Shown here: positions 32,983 to 45,643 of the stretch, piece after piece
How the letters are laid out: the number at the start of each line of letters is the position of its first letter
How positions within the stretch are numbered: the stretch's first letter is position 1
Source: Sternotherus odoratus
Lineage: Eukaryota; Chordata; Testudines; Kinosternidae
Reading direction: 5' to 3'
Assembly: GCA_032164245.1 (NCBI GenBank)
Contig: JAVMKO010000003.1
Location: forward strand, 65,790,390-65,854,389
Length of the DNA: 64,000 nucleotides
The notes under the pieces: model-generated
What the model was told of the DNA's origin: nothing
What the model saw: only the letters and a program-made list of their open reading frames with translations
The model's database searches: none
Made by a program: the position numbers and the translations under genes

Positions 32983-34188
32983 TGATCATTTGAACACTGT
33001 TTTCACATGGATCAACATCTACTGCAATCCAGTTGCTTCACCAGCATGTCTCAGAAGACGCTGTCATAGAAACTGCCTGCCAGCAGGCTCGAGGCCAATG
33101 TGTGGGTATTTATCTTGGGAAACAAGAAGAGGCAGGGCATGCTGAGCTCAGTCATATGCAGTATCTTGATGCGTGATCAGGTGACTGTGTGGCAGAGATG
33201 GATGTCAGCAGAAGTGGCAAGCAGTGTCATGGAAAGAGAAAGGAACTGTATTCTACGGTCCAGTATATTAAGCCATTGGACTATTGGTCCAGCTCAGATC
33301 AAAATGTGCCCATTTATAAACAGGTGGATCAGATTCTCAGGCCTTGCCCTTCCCTCCAGCCTGCTTTGTTACTAAATAGTATGGGAGCACCTAGTAGCTT
33401 AATTATGAAGGGTGTGGAGAAGGAGAAAAACAACAGCTCAGTGGACCAGAGGGATGAGGAACCAGGCCTGGACACACCCAACAGAGTGACAAGATCTCAG
33501 GATTTCTTTGGGGAGGACCCAAAATCCTATCATGGCAGCAGAGATGGTAGTTGGACTGGTTCAACAGGATTAATCTATATAATAAGATTCCAGGAATGTC
33601 ACTCGGGGTGTCACTGGAGCCTTAACTGTCTGTTGAGTCACCATGAAGCAATGGAAACATCTACAAGCATAGTAGAGAGCTCTTTTTGTTCAGAATATCA
33701 CCACGTTGAACCATCATTGGGTTTTGTGGCCTGTTACCATCCAATTTTTATTTTCTCAGCCATTTTAACTTTGCAAATTACACCTGTGTGGTGTAAGGCA
33801 TTTATCTATGTCATATCAAGAACCCTAGACTAGTGGTTCTCAACTTTTCCAGACTACTGTACTTGTAGGAGTCTGATGTGACTTGCATACCTCTAAGTTT
33901 CACTTCATTTAAAAACCACTTGCTTACAAACTCAAAAATAAAAAAATGTCACAGCACAGTGTTACTGAAAAATTGCTTACTTTCTCATTTTCACCATGTA
34001 CTGTAATTATAAAATAAATCAATTGGAATATAAGTATTGTACTTACATTTCAGTGTATAGAGCAGTCTATACAAATCATTGTAGGAAATTTTAGTTTGTA
34101 CTGACTTTGCTAGTGCTTTTTATGTAGCCTGTTGTAAACCTAGACAAGCATCTAGATAAGTTGATGTACCCCCTGGAACACCTCTACA

Positions 34189-35483
34189 TAGGCTGACCAT
34201 ACGTCCCGTTTTGAACGGGACAGTCCCGTTTTTTTAATGTTTTTTAACCGTCCCGTCTTTTTGACCAAAATATCAATTTTGTCCCGTTTTTGGGGCAGGA
34301 CTCAGAAAAAACATGGAATCATAAAATGTCCCCCCCCGCCGCCGCCGCCGCCGGCTCGCTCGGGCCCCCGGCTGCGGCTCCTGACAGCTCTGATCTGCCG
34401 CCTCCTCCAGCCCGCCGCCAGCTGCAGCCTCCTCCTCTCTATTCCTCCTTCCCTCCCTTCTCTCCATCCCCCCCTTCCTCCCTGCTCTCTCCCTCTGTCC
34501 ACTGCCTCCTCTCACTCCCTCCGTCCCTGCTCTCTCCCTCTGTCCACTGCCTCCTCTCACTCCCTCCGTCCCTTCTCTCTTCAGAAAACCTGGCCGGCAG
34601 CCCCCCCCCCCCGCCGGCTCGCTCCGCTCCCAGCTGCGGCTCCTGACAGCTCTGATCTGCCGCCTCCTCCAGCCCGTCGCCCGCTGCAGCCTCTTCCTCT
34701 CTATTCCTCCTTCTCTCCATCCCCCCCTTCCTCCCTGCTCTCTCCCTCTGTCCACTGCCTCCTCTCACTCCCTCCGTCCCTTCTCTCTTCAGAAAACCTG
34801 GCCGGCAGCCCCCCCCCGCCGGCTCGCTCCGCTCCCAGCTGCGGCTCCTGACAGCTCTGATCTGCCGCCTCCTCCAGCCCGTCGCCCGCTGCAGCCTCTT
34901 CCTCTCTATTCCTCCTTCTCTCCATCCCCCCCTTCCTCCCTGCTCTCTCCCTCTGTCCACTGCCTCCTCTCACTTCCTCCATCCCTTCTCTCTATCCCCT
35001 TCTCCATCCCTCCATCCCTTCCTTCCTCCCTTCTCTCTATCCCTCCATCCCTCTCTTCCTTCTCTCTATCCCCCTTCTCCATCCCTCCCTTCTCTCTCTC
35101 CCTCCGTCCACTGCCTCCTCTTCCATCTCCCTTCTCTCCATCCCTCCTTCTCGCTGTCCCTTGCCTCCTCCATCCACCCTGCTCCCTACCCCCATCTTCT
35201 CTCATCCATCCATCCTCTCCCTTTCTCACCTTCGTGCCTTCTCTCCCTCCGTCCCCTCCATCATCTTCATCCCTCATCCCCCCTTCTCTCTCTCTCCCTC
35301 CATCCTCTTCATCCCCCATCCCTGTTCTGCTTATTCCTCCATCCATCCCCCCCAACCCCCCTCTGCCTCCCCCCCGCCCGGTGCTGGGGGGCCCAGGTGG
35401 GGCCATGCCCCCCCCCCCACACCCTGTCCCGTTTTTGCCCTCCCAATGTCCCGTTTTTGTCTAAAGGAAATATGGTCAGCCTA
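34189..35483. mobile_element. Nested hAT element carrying pyrimidine tandem repeats
   Basis: Termini TAGGCTGACCATA and TATGGTCAGCCTA are perfect inverted repeats, flanked by identical CCTCTACA (34181-34188, 35484-35491). CCCGTTTT motifs recur near both ends. The interior is a long C/T tract. No transposase. Confidence 0.85.
34363..35390 (+). repeat. Polypyrimidine minisatellite
   Basis: Units of roughly 200 bp, each with GGCTCCTGACAGCTCTGATC followed by a TCCTTCTCTCCATCCC-rich stretch, repeat about three times (34363, 34615 and 34820 onward). They grade into simple C/T sequence to about 35390. Almost all purines are on the minus strand. Apparent reading frames are artefacts. Confidence 0.85.
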
Positions 35484-35866
35484 CCTCTACATATTCCCAG
35501 AGGACATATACCCCTGGTTGAGAACCACTGTCCTAGACCATTGTAATAAGAGGTAATGAAACACTGTCTTTACAACTAATTTTCATGCACCAGCCTCACT
35601 GGTTGTGGATAACTTGTGGTGAATAACTTGGTCCAACTGCCACACACTCAGATCTCCCAGCATAATCCTCCTTAGGCACAGGTCAACACAACCACCCAAA
35701 CAACAACAAAACCAGCATACGCAATAGCCCCAACCTCACACTGCTGCTCACCACAGCACATACCCCTCATTCGCCATCTTCACAAATCAACACAATTCTC
35801 CCAGCACAACCCACACACAAATCAATACAGCTAGCACACACAGTGACCCCAAACATCACTCTAAAG

Positions 35867-36250
35867 CAGGGGTAGGCAACCTATGGCATGTGTGCCAAAG
35901 GCAGCATTCCAGCTGATTTTCAGTGTCACTCACACTGCCCAGGTCCTAGCCACTGGTCCCGAGGGCTTCGCTGCTGCCCTGGGACACCAGTCCCCTGCCA
36001 TCCAGGATTCTGTCCGCCGGCCCCACTCAGCCTGCAGCCAGCTCCAGGTCATGCCCACCAGTCCTGAGGGCTCCACCGCTGGCCTGGGGTACTGGCCACC
36101 AGCCCCGCTCAGCCCGCTCCCAGCCCCAGTTCCTAGCCACCAATCTGGGAGCTCTGCTCCTGGCCTCAGCCTTGAGCTCAGCAGCCGTCCCCAGCTGTAG
36201 TCCTCTGGCCCCAGCCTGGGGCAGTGAGGGGTGCAGACAGGGGCAAAAGG
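35867..36250 (+). mobile_element. hAT-like left end upstream of the transposase relic
   Basis: CAGGGGTAGGCAACCTATGG is a typical hAT terminus, followed by C-rich filler. It could be the 5' end of the element whose transposase is decayed at 36290-37424, or a separate MITE abutting it. No TSD partner was found. Confidence 0.5.
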
Positions 36251-36289
36251 GCGCCCTCACCTTAAAAATTGTTCCAGTAAGTCCCGATT

Positions 36290-37424
36290 TGCTGCTTACG
36301 TCACTATCACGCCACGTGGAACAGCGCATTGCCTTTGACTGCTGCGATTTTTTTCCCCACTTTAAGTTGAGGGGTACGTTTGCTTTTTTAGGAGATGTCC
36401 ATTCATTTCAACATTCTTGGGAAGACGCATCTGGATTTATTCAAAAGAAGGACCATTCTGTTTGTGCTTTCTGTTGTGAAAGTGTTGTTTGTCGCACATC
36501 AAGTGTTCAAGGACATTTTCAAATGAATCATGAGAAAACCTTCCTTGACAAAGCAGAGAAGACTGAATCGGTCAAAAAGGCAGCAGCAGGATATGAGAAC
36601 CAAAGCAGTTTTAAAATGCTTAAGTGTAAGTAAAAATCAAGCCACAGAAGGAAGTTACAAGATTCCACAGCGCATTGCAAAAAACAGAAAACCGTTTACA
36701 GATGGGGAATATATAAAATAAGTTTTTCTCAGCAGTTCAGAGATTTTGTTTAATGATTTGCCAAATAGGATGGTATCTTTATGCCAGAACAGCTGAGAGA
36801 TGCATAAGCGAAATGTCAGAAAACATTAACAAAAAGCAGACTGCATTAAAAGACACAGCAGTGTTTAGCATTGCAGTTGATGAGAGCATGGATATAAACA
36901 ATGTTCTGCGTTTGGCGGTTGTTTCAAGATATTGTGCTTCTGATGAAATCCAAGAGGAACTTTGTTGCCTAAAACCCCTGCATGGCACAACAAAGGGGGA
37001 AGATATATTGGAAAGTTTTGTAACCCATTTTGAAGAATGAGGAATTGACATCAGAAAAATACTTTGTGACAACAAGTGGTGCTCCTGCCATGGTCAGAAA
37101 ACAGAAGGGATTTGTAAAGTTACTTGAAGATGAAATTGGTCACCCGACAGTCAGATTTCACTGTATCATCCATCAAGAAAACCTGTGTGCTAAAATTTCA
37201 AATTCGGAGCTTAATAATGTGATGAATACAGTGGTGCAAATTGTGAATTTCCTTGTTGCTCAATCTGCTTTGACTCACAGACAGTTTCAAGCACTGCGAG
37301 AAAAGATGGATAGTGGTTATAACGACATCACACTTCACAGCAACATTTGTTGGCGAAGTCATGGCAAGGTTTTGGTGCGTTTCATAAACTGTTTTGATGC
37401 AATCAAGCCCAGGGTGGTTGCCTA
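36290..37424 (+). pseudogene. Decayed hAT (Charlie-like) transposase with BED finger
   Basis: Fragments in plus-strand frames 1, 2, 3 and 1 again form a hAT transposase. A BED-type zinc finger CAFC-x-HFQMNH lies at about 36466-36530, followed by YKIPQRIAKNRKPFTDGEYI (about 36655-36715). The first catalytic aspartate is in SIAVDESMD (about 36870-36896). A second catalytic region reads TTSGAPAM where relatives have TTDGAPAM, so that aspartate is replaced by serine. FHCIIHQENLCAK and SHGKVLVRFINCFDAIK follow, up to 37424. The third acidic residue and the C-terminal dimerisation domain are missing because other sequence begins at about 37425. It resembles the transposases that gave rise to GTF2IRD2- and ZBED5-type genes, but three frame breaks show this copy is inactive. 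Confidence 0.8.
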
Positions 37425-38648
37425 GGGCAGCACCAGTTTTTGAGGGCGGCGTTTTGGCCATTTCGGCTGAATTTCGGTGGCAGCTCTTATGGACGTTGTT
37501 TGACAGGTCTGTGACAGGAATTATTTGTAAAAAACAATAACCCCTTTGCCAGTTGGTACCAGTGGGCCTCTGTATCATACACACTCAGCTTTTATGCCAC
37601 TACATTTAACTCTAATGACCACCTTCAAAATAACTACCAGAAAGTACTACTGAATCCTGCAACAGCTGGAGTTTTCAAGGTTTGTAAATGACCAGCAGAT
37701 GGCAATAAAACAATACAAAATTTAAAGCCTTCACTCTTGTGCCATTGCTAAATAAGTCAAAAAACAGGAAGATGATGGATTGCAAACAACTGGCCAGCTC
37801 TATAATGACTCTAGTTTCAAAAACTTAGTAATACGTCATATAAACCTATTGAATATGGGTTAATGTACCTACTATACCTGGGTTAGTGCAAGTGCACAGT
37901 ATGAAAAGGAAGAACTTAAACATTTATTTTATATTTAGGTAAAGAGAAGAGAAGAAACCCCAACAGATTTGTATGACGTTTATTATTGAAATGGAAATTA
38001 CTGATAGAATAGCTCTTTGTAGGAGCTTCAGAAGCACCTGTAGCCAGTGATAAACTACAGCTAGTAAAGGGACTGTAGAGACAGTACAGTATATATAATC
38101 AGGGATCTGCCTCAGACAATCAGTGATTGTCAGTGGCAGTGCAAAATATGGTCTTTGTTCTGCTCCTTCATCAGTACTCAGTGGCACCTGTATTATGCAA
38201 GCAGCAGTACATAGAAGCCTTTGTATTTGGTCTAGTTTAAAAATGTCTCTGTGTGCATGTCTAGTGACATGGGATGATCAATTAAAAAAAAAATCTTGGT
38301 CATCAAGCATTCCATGGGATTACTTCAAAATTTTGGAAGAAAAACACCTTTATGAAGGGAAATGTACTGTCCCATACAGGGAATGTAGACCAGACCAGTT
38401 CCAGGTGGACAGGGGTTCACATCACTAAGAACATCACCATGTTAATTGACACCACTGCTGGCAGTTTTAGAAAGGAAGCCATGGATTAAATGGTGATCAA
38501 GCCTGAACTATAGTTGGGCCCTCATTGGCCTGTCTTTTTAGAGTTTGCACAGGAGTGCCACATTCATAGCATCACTCTTCCTGAGGGAGAGAATCCCTCT
38601 AAATCTCCAAACTGAAACTCAAGGGGCAAATTCATCACAGGTGTAACC

Positions 38649-38784
38649 TCTGAGTTACATCAAGAATGAATCTGGTCTGAATGTGAGTACTTTCCCCCTT
38701 CCAGTGTATGTATGCATATATAAAAACACTGGAAGGGGGAAAGTACTCAAATTCAGACCAGATTTATTCTTGATGTAACTCAGA
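38649..38784. repeat. 59-bp-arm hairpin
   Basis: Arms 38649-38707 and 38726-38784 match at 57 of 59 positions around an 18-base AT loop. This is the longest near-perfect stem in the window. No flanking TSD or known termini were identified. Confidence 0.9.
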
Positions 38785-38930
38785 GAATTTTGCTGGATAT
38801 ATATATTTGGGATGGGATAATTTAGTCCAGTGTTCCTTTAATTGATATTTTTTCATTTGTCTTGGTCCAAAGTGCTGGTAATATCATGTTCCCCTGGGAG
38901 TTTAGAATGATGTTTCTCTCTTTGCCTTTT

Positions 38931-38952
38931 TTTTTTTTTGGGGGGGGGGGGG
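38931..38952 (+). repeat. T-run followed by G-run
   Basis: A homopolymer junction similar to that at 14168-14193. Other G-runs occur at about 3211, 43163 and 46453. Confidence 0.85.
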
Positions 38953-39833
38953 AACCAACTGAGGTCTTTCTCCAATTTCATCAAACACTGATGCAGTGGG
39001 GCTAACTCTCCCTCTCCCCTTTCCTTCTCACTCACAAAGAGAGCAGCTTTCCCAAGAGAATGAGTTTAATACCCCAGTAAGGGTTGTGCACTTGAAGAGG
39101 TGGATTTGCTGAAGTGTTTAAAAAGAATTGGAACAGAACAGTAATATTGTAAACAACAACAGTGGAAGCTGGAGAGGCCACTGCTGCTTCTCTGGAAATT
39201 AAAAAGTGGTGGTTAAATCCAGCAACTGGGACTCAAGCGTATTATGAGGATAGGCACAACAAAGATGCAGTAAGTGGATTATCTGAAAAGCCTTTTTTCT
39301 CGGTTTCTCTTATTTCTTTAAATTAACAATTTTAAGCCATCGTTTTTAATCTGGTCTAAAATTATTAAATGGTCTAATCTTTAAAAGTGGGCATTAAATT
39401 GTACGTTACTGATAAATACTGGGCATTCAACATCCCTCTAACAATATCTATTTTGATGATTGACCTTATGAATCGGGGAAGATATAAATGAGTCAGTCAC
39501 TAAGATCCCTGTTGGCTAAAATATTTTCCAAGCTGATTATAAGGTTTAGAACTCAAATGGTCTTTGCACAGAGACTCACAAAATAGTTTTTTTTTTCAAA
39601 AAGGTTACCACCCAATTCCTTTTACCTCCAATTTAGTATTAGAGGTTTTGTTTACTCCACTGCTACACTAAAAGTGCTTGGGAATCATTATGTTATGGTC
39701 CACTCCACTGTATTGATCCAAAACACCACAGCTTAGAAGATGGTAACACTACAGTATTTACAGGCATTATTCTAGTAAAGTTGTTGTTTTTTAAACAAGT
39801 GTTGTCTCATGCATTTTATTTACTTCTCAGTGG

Positions 39834-39934
39834 TCCCAGTTCTATAGTCCTTAATCAGGCAAAACTTTCAGTGACATCAATGTCTGATTGATATCAGTGG
39901 GAGTTTTGCCTGAGAAAAGACTGTAGGACTGGGA
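39834..39934. repeat. Imperfect 33-bp inverted repeat
   Basis: Arms 39834-39866 and 39902-39934 match at about 28 of 33. The right arm contains AGTTTTGCCTGAG, which I associate with a common sauropsid interspersed repeat, so this is probably an old fold-back MITE. Confidence 0.7.
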
Positions 39935-41848
39935 ACATTATGTCATTCACAAGAGCTTGCATTATGTATGTAATTGTCAGAAGGGTTTTAACATGTTTTG
40001 TTGATAACTTACAGTTATTATTTCTCTATCCTCTCTATTTTTACTAACAGCACTCCATCTGCTTTATAAACAAGGGGTAAAGGCTTTGTGTCTGGATTTA
40101 AAGTTATTGCAGAGTCTGAAGGGGAATCGAGGGAAAATATTTCTTTAAAAAACTAAATTCAACAAATATTCAAGTGGGCTTACAGCCAAAAACATGACTG
40201 TAAAAATGGCATCTTCTTGCTCAGCAGATCTGCTCCCTGCATTTAGTTAGTCATCTCTGTGATAAAAAAAAGTATTTACTCCCAAGCAACAAAGTTATAA
40301 GAAAATGGGTTGGATTTATTTATTTAATTATTTACAGAATGACTTCAGAGGAGGGCCACATTTTAAATTCATACATCAAGAGAGAAAGAAGCAGGAAAAC
40401 TATTCCAGAACTTTTAACAGATCTCCTGACTCTTTGTCCCTACCACAATACAATCTGTCCCCTTTTTACATCCTTGCAGGGAGGTCCTCTATACTTCTCT
40501 CTGCCCATACTGAGTTCTCCCCCTTTCCTCCTGCACTATTTTTTGTTGAAGCTGGTGTGGAGATGGCACCACTCCTCCCACAAGATCTGACACGTACTGT
40601 GCCTGCAATTCCATTTCACCATTATATGTTGCACCACCAAACCTTTGGATCCTCTAAAGCTTTAGCAAATCTGCATTCACAATTTAGATAATGTGAAACC
40701 CTCTTTTGTAAGACACTCCACCGTAGAGCCAACATGAGCTCTGAAACTGAGTTGATTTACCATGGCAGCAGTTCAGACTATTACACTCCCAGTGTAGGAC
40801 CAGATCATAGCAACAGGATTTATTAATAAGGAGTCAATATCTTTACAGACTTAGAGACAGACTACAAAAAACAAAGCAGAAATGGTTTCTAGCTACCTAA
40901 GTACAGAGACACCAGGGCAGTGAAATGCATGGACAGGGTATCAGGAATAGGACTGATGACCTTTAGTGCCAGAACATAATATTCTGTTCAGTGAACTAAT
41001 GGAGCAGCTGCTCTAGTTCAGCCCATAGTAGATGATAAAAACTTGAGCAAATTATATATTCCATCCAGCAGGGGGGAGTGGTACACAAACCCAGGTAGTT
41101 CATGACAAACCAGCTGATAGCTCTACAGGATAATTATTACCATACTCTTCGCCTCTGTACAGTGGCCGTATTTTGATTCAATCCACTTCAGTGAACAAAA
41201 TACAGCTTTGGCCCAATCCTGCTGTCCTGCTACATTCAAAACTTTCATTGAACTTAGTGGGAATTACATAGGCTTAACCATTTCTACATTCTGTGGGACG
41301 GTATTTTAAAGCTATTCCCACCCTTTCGCCCAGTTGAAAGTGCTTTCTTTTTTAAATCCCAAAATGACTCAGATATATTATTGTGAGATTCCAGGTTTAC
41401 TTTCTTTTGATTTCCAGATTGGATACTCTCAGTTTACAAGTAAGCAGATGGTTTTTTTCCTAACTGCCAGTCCTGTAAACTCCTCCTGGCATCTGAAAAT
41501 CAAGTTGTGTTCTCCCTGACTCATGAATCAGCACCAAATTCTGAGGCTGTACAGCTAGCTGAGGGCACAGTTGGATCTTATGGAATCCTTATGATTACTC
41601 ATCACAGAGTCAGACTATACTTTGTAACATATTTCTGCAACCCCAGCCTTTTAAAACATGGACCATCATGGAGAATCACTACTCAGATGAGGTGAGACCA
41701 TCTAATGCAAACATTTATACAATGGCATTATAATATTTTCAGTATTATTCTTTAAGCCATTCCTTATGCAGCCTGACATTGGTTGGCCTTTTTTTAATCA
41801 CCACTGCATAGTGAGCAGAGACCTGCATAAAGATCTCAACAATAATAA

Positions 41849-41930
41849 TAGAATATCAGGGTTGGAAGGAACATCAGGAGGTCACCTAGTCCAACCCCCT
41901 GTTCAAAGCAGGACCAATCCCCAATAGATG
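41849..41930 (-). mobile_element. CR1 fragment, antisense
   Basis: AGAATATCAGGGTTGGAAGG through AGTCCAACCCCCTGTTC is the reverse complement of the CR1 3' region. Confidence 0.75.
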
Positions 41931-43787
41931 CTCTGTCTTTCTCCTGAGTGGCCATAGTTACTCTGAGTAGTTGAAATTACTCCTTCAATTGTATAATGCT
42001 GTGCATGTGACAACACTGAGTGAAAAAACCCCATCAGCTTCCAAAATATTTTATACTCCTACAACTTAAAATAGATTAAACAATTTTTTAAAACAAAAAC
42101 AAACAAAAAAACGAACATTCTCTCCCTGCCCCAGCCTTAAATAAATAAATGATTGCTAGGTTGAGACCTTGTGTGACAGTTTGCATTATACTTACCGCTA
42201 AGCTATAAACTCCTAAACACAGTTTATAATGGAAATGCTGACAGACCCTTAACCATAGTGGCATTGAGGGGCACTCCTATAATTTTAATAAAGCTGTCAG
42301 ATTAAGTGACTGCATGGTTTTGCAGCATGATAGTAATACAAGTTCTTAACTGTCAATTAGTTAACTGGCTAATAAAAAGAATCTAGCTTATAGGATTTTA
42401 CTAATGAATATAATGCTTTGTTTCTGGGCAAAACATATGCTTTGGATATATAATTAGAAAAAGCCCCCCCTCTGTCCCTCATAGAGAGAGCATGTGCAGC
42501 TGAATAAAAGGGCTTATTATACCTGTGAGGGGTCAAAGTCTGTGGATCTGTAGCTTATGGTATTATGACAGATTACAAAATCACTCTATTATGTTAGTCA
42601 ATCTGTTTCCAAGCACCAACTAGCAGGGAACTGTGCACTAGAAACTCAAAAATAAGACTCCCATTGCTTTTTTCCCTAAGGTCTTATGATAGGTCAGCTG
42701 TTAGTGACATCACCTCTGTCAGATCACATGTCAGAACCTTTAGTGTATGACTTCTGTCTTTATTATTCCAGAACCTCTTCACTGACAATCAATTCGTGCT
42801 TTATGTTGCAAAGAGCTTCTACTAAGAGCTGAAACAAATTTGAATCCATGGGTAGCCATCACTTGTGCTACTGAAAGAAAAAGGCAGAGCACTTATGCTT
42901 CCTCTGACCTCTCTCAGGCTCTTGCCTTAAAAAAAAAAGTTTTGAAGTAGAAAGGAGAGCAGCTAAGCAGCAACAGCTGGAAGGTAAATTTTTGAGTTCA
43001 GATTTAGTGTATTCGTGGGTTTAGAGAGAAATATTAATGCATACTATGGATAAAGAGATTTCACACATGATAAAGAGCCTCAGAAATATTTGCCTTTACC
43101 TAATCTTTATGGAAAATGACTGTACTGAGCAGTCAGTACAGCACAGAACACCATAGTAACAAGGGGGGGGAAGTCTTTTTGTCCCCGAGTTCAATTGCCT
43201 TCACTATAGGGTCAAGTTTCTCCATACGATCTGCACATTTCTGAGATCCAAATCCTGATTCCATTGAAATAAATGAGTTTTACGACTGGCTTAATCCAAG
43301 GTCCATTGGGAATGACACACACTAACACAGCTGCCATTCTGAAATTTGTTAGGATGCTACTGTGGGACTCAGGAGATCTCAGTTCTGTTCCTAGTTCTCT
43401 CCTACTACATGGTCTTGTGCAAGTTTTCACAGCTATCCCCGTGCATTTGCCCTCCAGCAAGGAGTGGAGTCTTGCCCCCAGGCATTGCTGAAATGCCTCT
43501 GATCAGCCACAATGAAAATTAAAGTAATCAAAGCTGTTTTACTTCTGCCATCCTGTTAATGTAAAGATGTAAAGAGCAACCAGAAGAAGCCATTTGCCAT
43601 AAATAATGAGAAATTGTGTTGGTCCTACAAAACCTAGTAAGTAGGCTACAGATTCCTGAGAACCATCTACTGGCATCAGACATGTACGCAGACTCCTGTA
43701 TACATGCCTGTAACACAACTTTTATTACGTCACTTCATCTCTATGTACTTTGGTTTCCTCTCCCACCACTTGCCTGTCTTGTTTATT

Positions 43788-44280
43788 TAGACTATAAGCT
43801 CTGTGGGTCAGAAACCATCTCTTACTGTGTTCATGTTACAAGGGTTCTCGGGGAAAAAATCCCTAACGGCAGACAGAGCTGTCCCTAGGAACCTCAGCCA
43901 GCAACATCATCAGCCAGAGACAACATCATCAGGAGGAATGAACCACATTGAGAGTGAAAAGCTCAGGAATTTCTATCTTAATTCTGCCATTGACTTACTA
44001 GGGGGCTGAGACAAGTCCCCGCATATCTCTGCCTCAGTTTTCCTATCTATAAAATGGAGGTCATGTTCCATCTCCATCATATGCCACTATTAATAGTTTG
44101 AGAGTACCTACCTGGTAGGGGTTTGGGGAGGAAGGTTGTATTGGCACAAAGCTTTCATAGTGTCCCTCATACTCAGGGAAGTACAGCATGGAGCACAATG
44201 GGGCTCTGATCTTAGCTGAAGCCTCTAGTCTAGCTAATACTATAATACAAATACAGTATAAGGAACAATAATAACATTAG
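43788..44280 (+). mobile_element. MIR-like SINE 3' region, split by the 349-bp block
   Basis: The left part has ACTATAAGCTCTGTGGGTCA up to about 43832. The right part resumes at 44182 with GTACAGCATGGAGCACAATG and a tail of ATACAAATA type. In the unbroken version of this repeat that I know, the two parts are adjacent (compare the antisense copy at 48597-48722). Confidence 0.6.
43833..44181 (+). repeat. 349-bp direct duplication, copy 1
   Basis: Differs from 45644-45992 at only two positions that I can see (AGGGGG/AAGGGG and CCCCGC/CCTCGC). It carries a MIR-like core, CTCAGTTTTCCTATCTATAA. It sits inside a MIR-like SINE, so it is probably the derived copy. Confidence 0.9.
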
Positions 44281-45643
44281 TCCTGCCTTTCTCAGAGTCA
44301 CTCAACTACAATAAAAAATAACCATCAAGGTTGGAAAACTCTTTTCTTTCCAGATCTGAATCCTTTGGTTCGGGTTAGAAGGAGAGAATTAAGTGGGTTG
44401 GTTTTTCTGTGTGTGTGTCATTTTGTTTTAAGTAAACACCAAAGTTTTACCATTATAATAATAAGTGGAGGGTGTTTCTCATTTATAAGGAAAGAACTGC
44501 ATCTTGAGCTGAATAAACACTAAAACCAAAGTCTACGTGTTTATAGCAAATTGAAATTTCACATCCAAAAAGATAATTTTAAGTATTTAGAAAGGGTTCA
44601 TCTATATCTTTTTTCCAATTAAGACTTTTTATTACATCTCCATCTAAGGTATTATCCAGGGTGTCTCACTCCTCTGCTTCCTTGGGTAATTAGCATGGTA
44701 ATGCTTACCTTAGTTGTGGACTAGCCTCTTTGTTCAAAGGTATTCACAGTTTTTGAAACATGTTCATGCCATTTCTTCTTGGAACCTACAGCAGCCATGA
44801 TGATACAAGCATATAGATCAAATTCAGACTTGGTGTTGCTTACAATGGGCAACAATTTGGCCAATAAACTGTGATGTATTTAACTAGGAGCCTGGGAGTT
44901 CATGACTTTTATATGTATGAACAAAAGGCATTGAACAGAGCTTTTGATATGGTTATTAGTGGAAGAGATCAAAAGTTTCTGCTTTTAGTTAATCCTTTTC
45001 ATGTTTTCACTATATAAATATTAAAAAATATGACCCTGCAGCTGTTCAGGCACCTCAGTTTGAGAAATGTCTGTTTCTGTTGTGTATGTACTTGCCCCCT
45101 CCCCCCTCCAAGACAGAGCTGTTTTTTTCTCAAAATATACAAGTGTTACCCCTTTATCTATCGAGCTAGATTTTGGTCTTATACACACTGCACATCAAAG
45201 GTTATCCATCCAGAGTCCTGCTCGACGGACATTTAAAAACACAAAACCAGGAAATACAAAGTAAAGATTAACCAAAGCAGAACCGCTTCTTTGTACCACA
45301 CAAATCTGGATCCCCAGTCATATGACCAGCACAATTTAAATCCCCCATTGCACTTCCCCGCTAAATAGAAATCCCACTCTGAGTGGCCTCAGCCCTCCAC
45401 CAAGGCCCACTCAAACAGAAGGGCTTTGCAGCATGCCCAGAAAGTCAGCAAATTTAGGGTTTTGTTTTTTTTACCTTGGGGAGGCAGAATACTCCCAACT
45501 CCTTTAGGGTGGCATATTGATACAGGCTGGGCAATCTTAAAATTGTGCTAAAATCACTAAAAAGACAGAGCAAGTTGTGGCTTAGGGCCCAATCCTGCAT
45601 TGACCCCAAACTGGGGTTTGTGAACCCCTGGGGGGTTCACGAA

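Larger units (their letters stand above)
33831..35530. mobile_element. hAT MITE split by a nested insertion
   Basis: Left terminus TAGTGGTTCTCAACTTTTCC and right terminus GGTTGAGAACCACTG. Flanks CCCTAGAC (33823-33830) and TCCTAGAC (35531-35538) match 7 of 8. The real length without the insertion is about 400 bases; the inner element 34189-35483 interrupts it. Confidence 0.8.

Noticed and set aside
33189..33833. 214-codon plus-strand frame
   Set aside because: No recognisable domain or splice signals. It includes a diverged repeat also seen near 32760-32880 (GAAGGGTGTGGAGAAGGAG-type), so repeat origin is more likely.
34237..35556. Several open frames of 100-200 codons on both strands
   Set aside because: They fall in the polypyrimidine tandem repeat, giving Ser/Pro/Leu- or Arg/Glu/Gly-rich translations without any domain.
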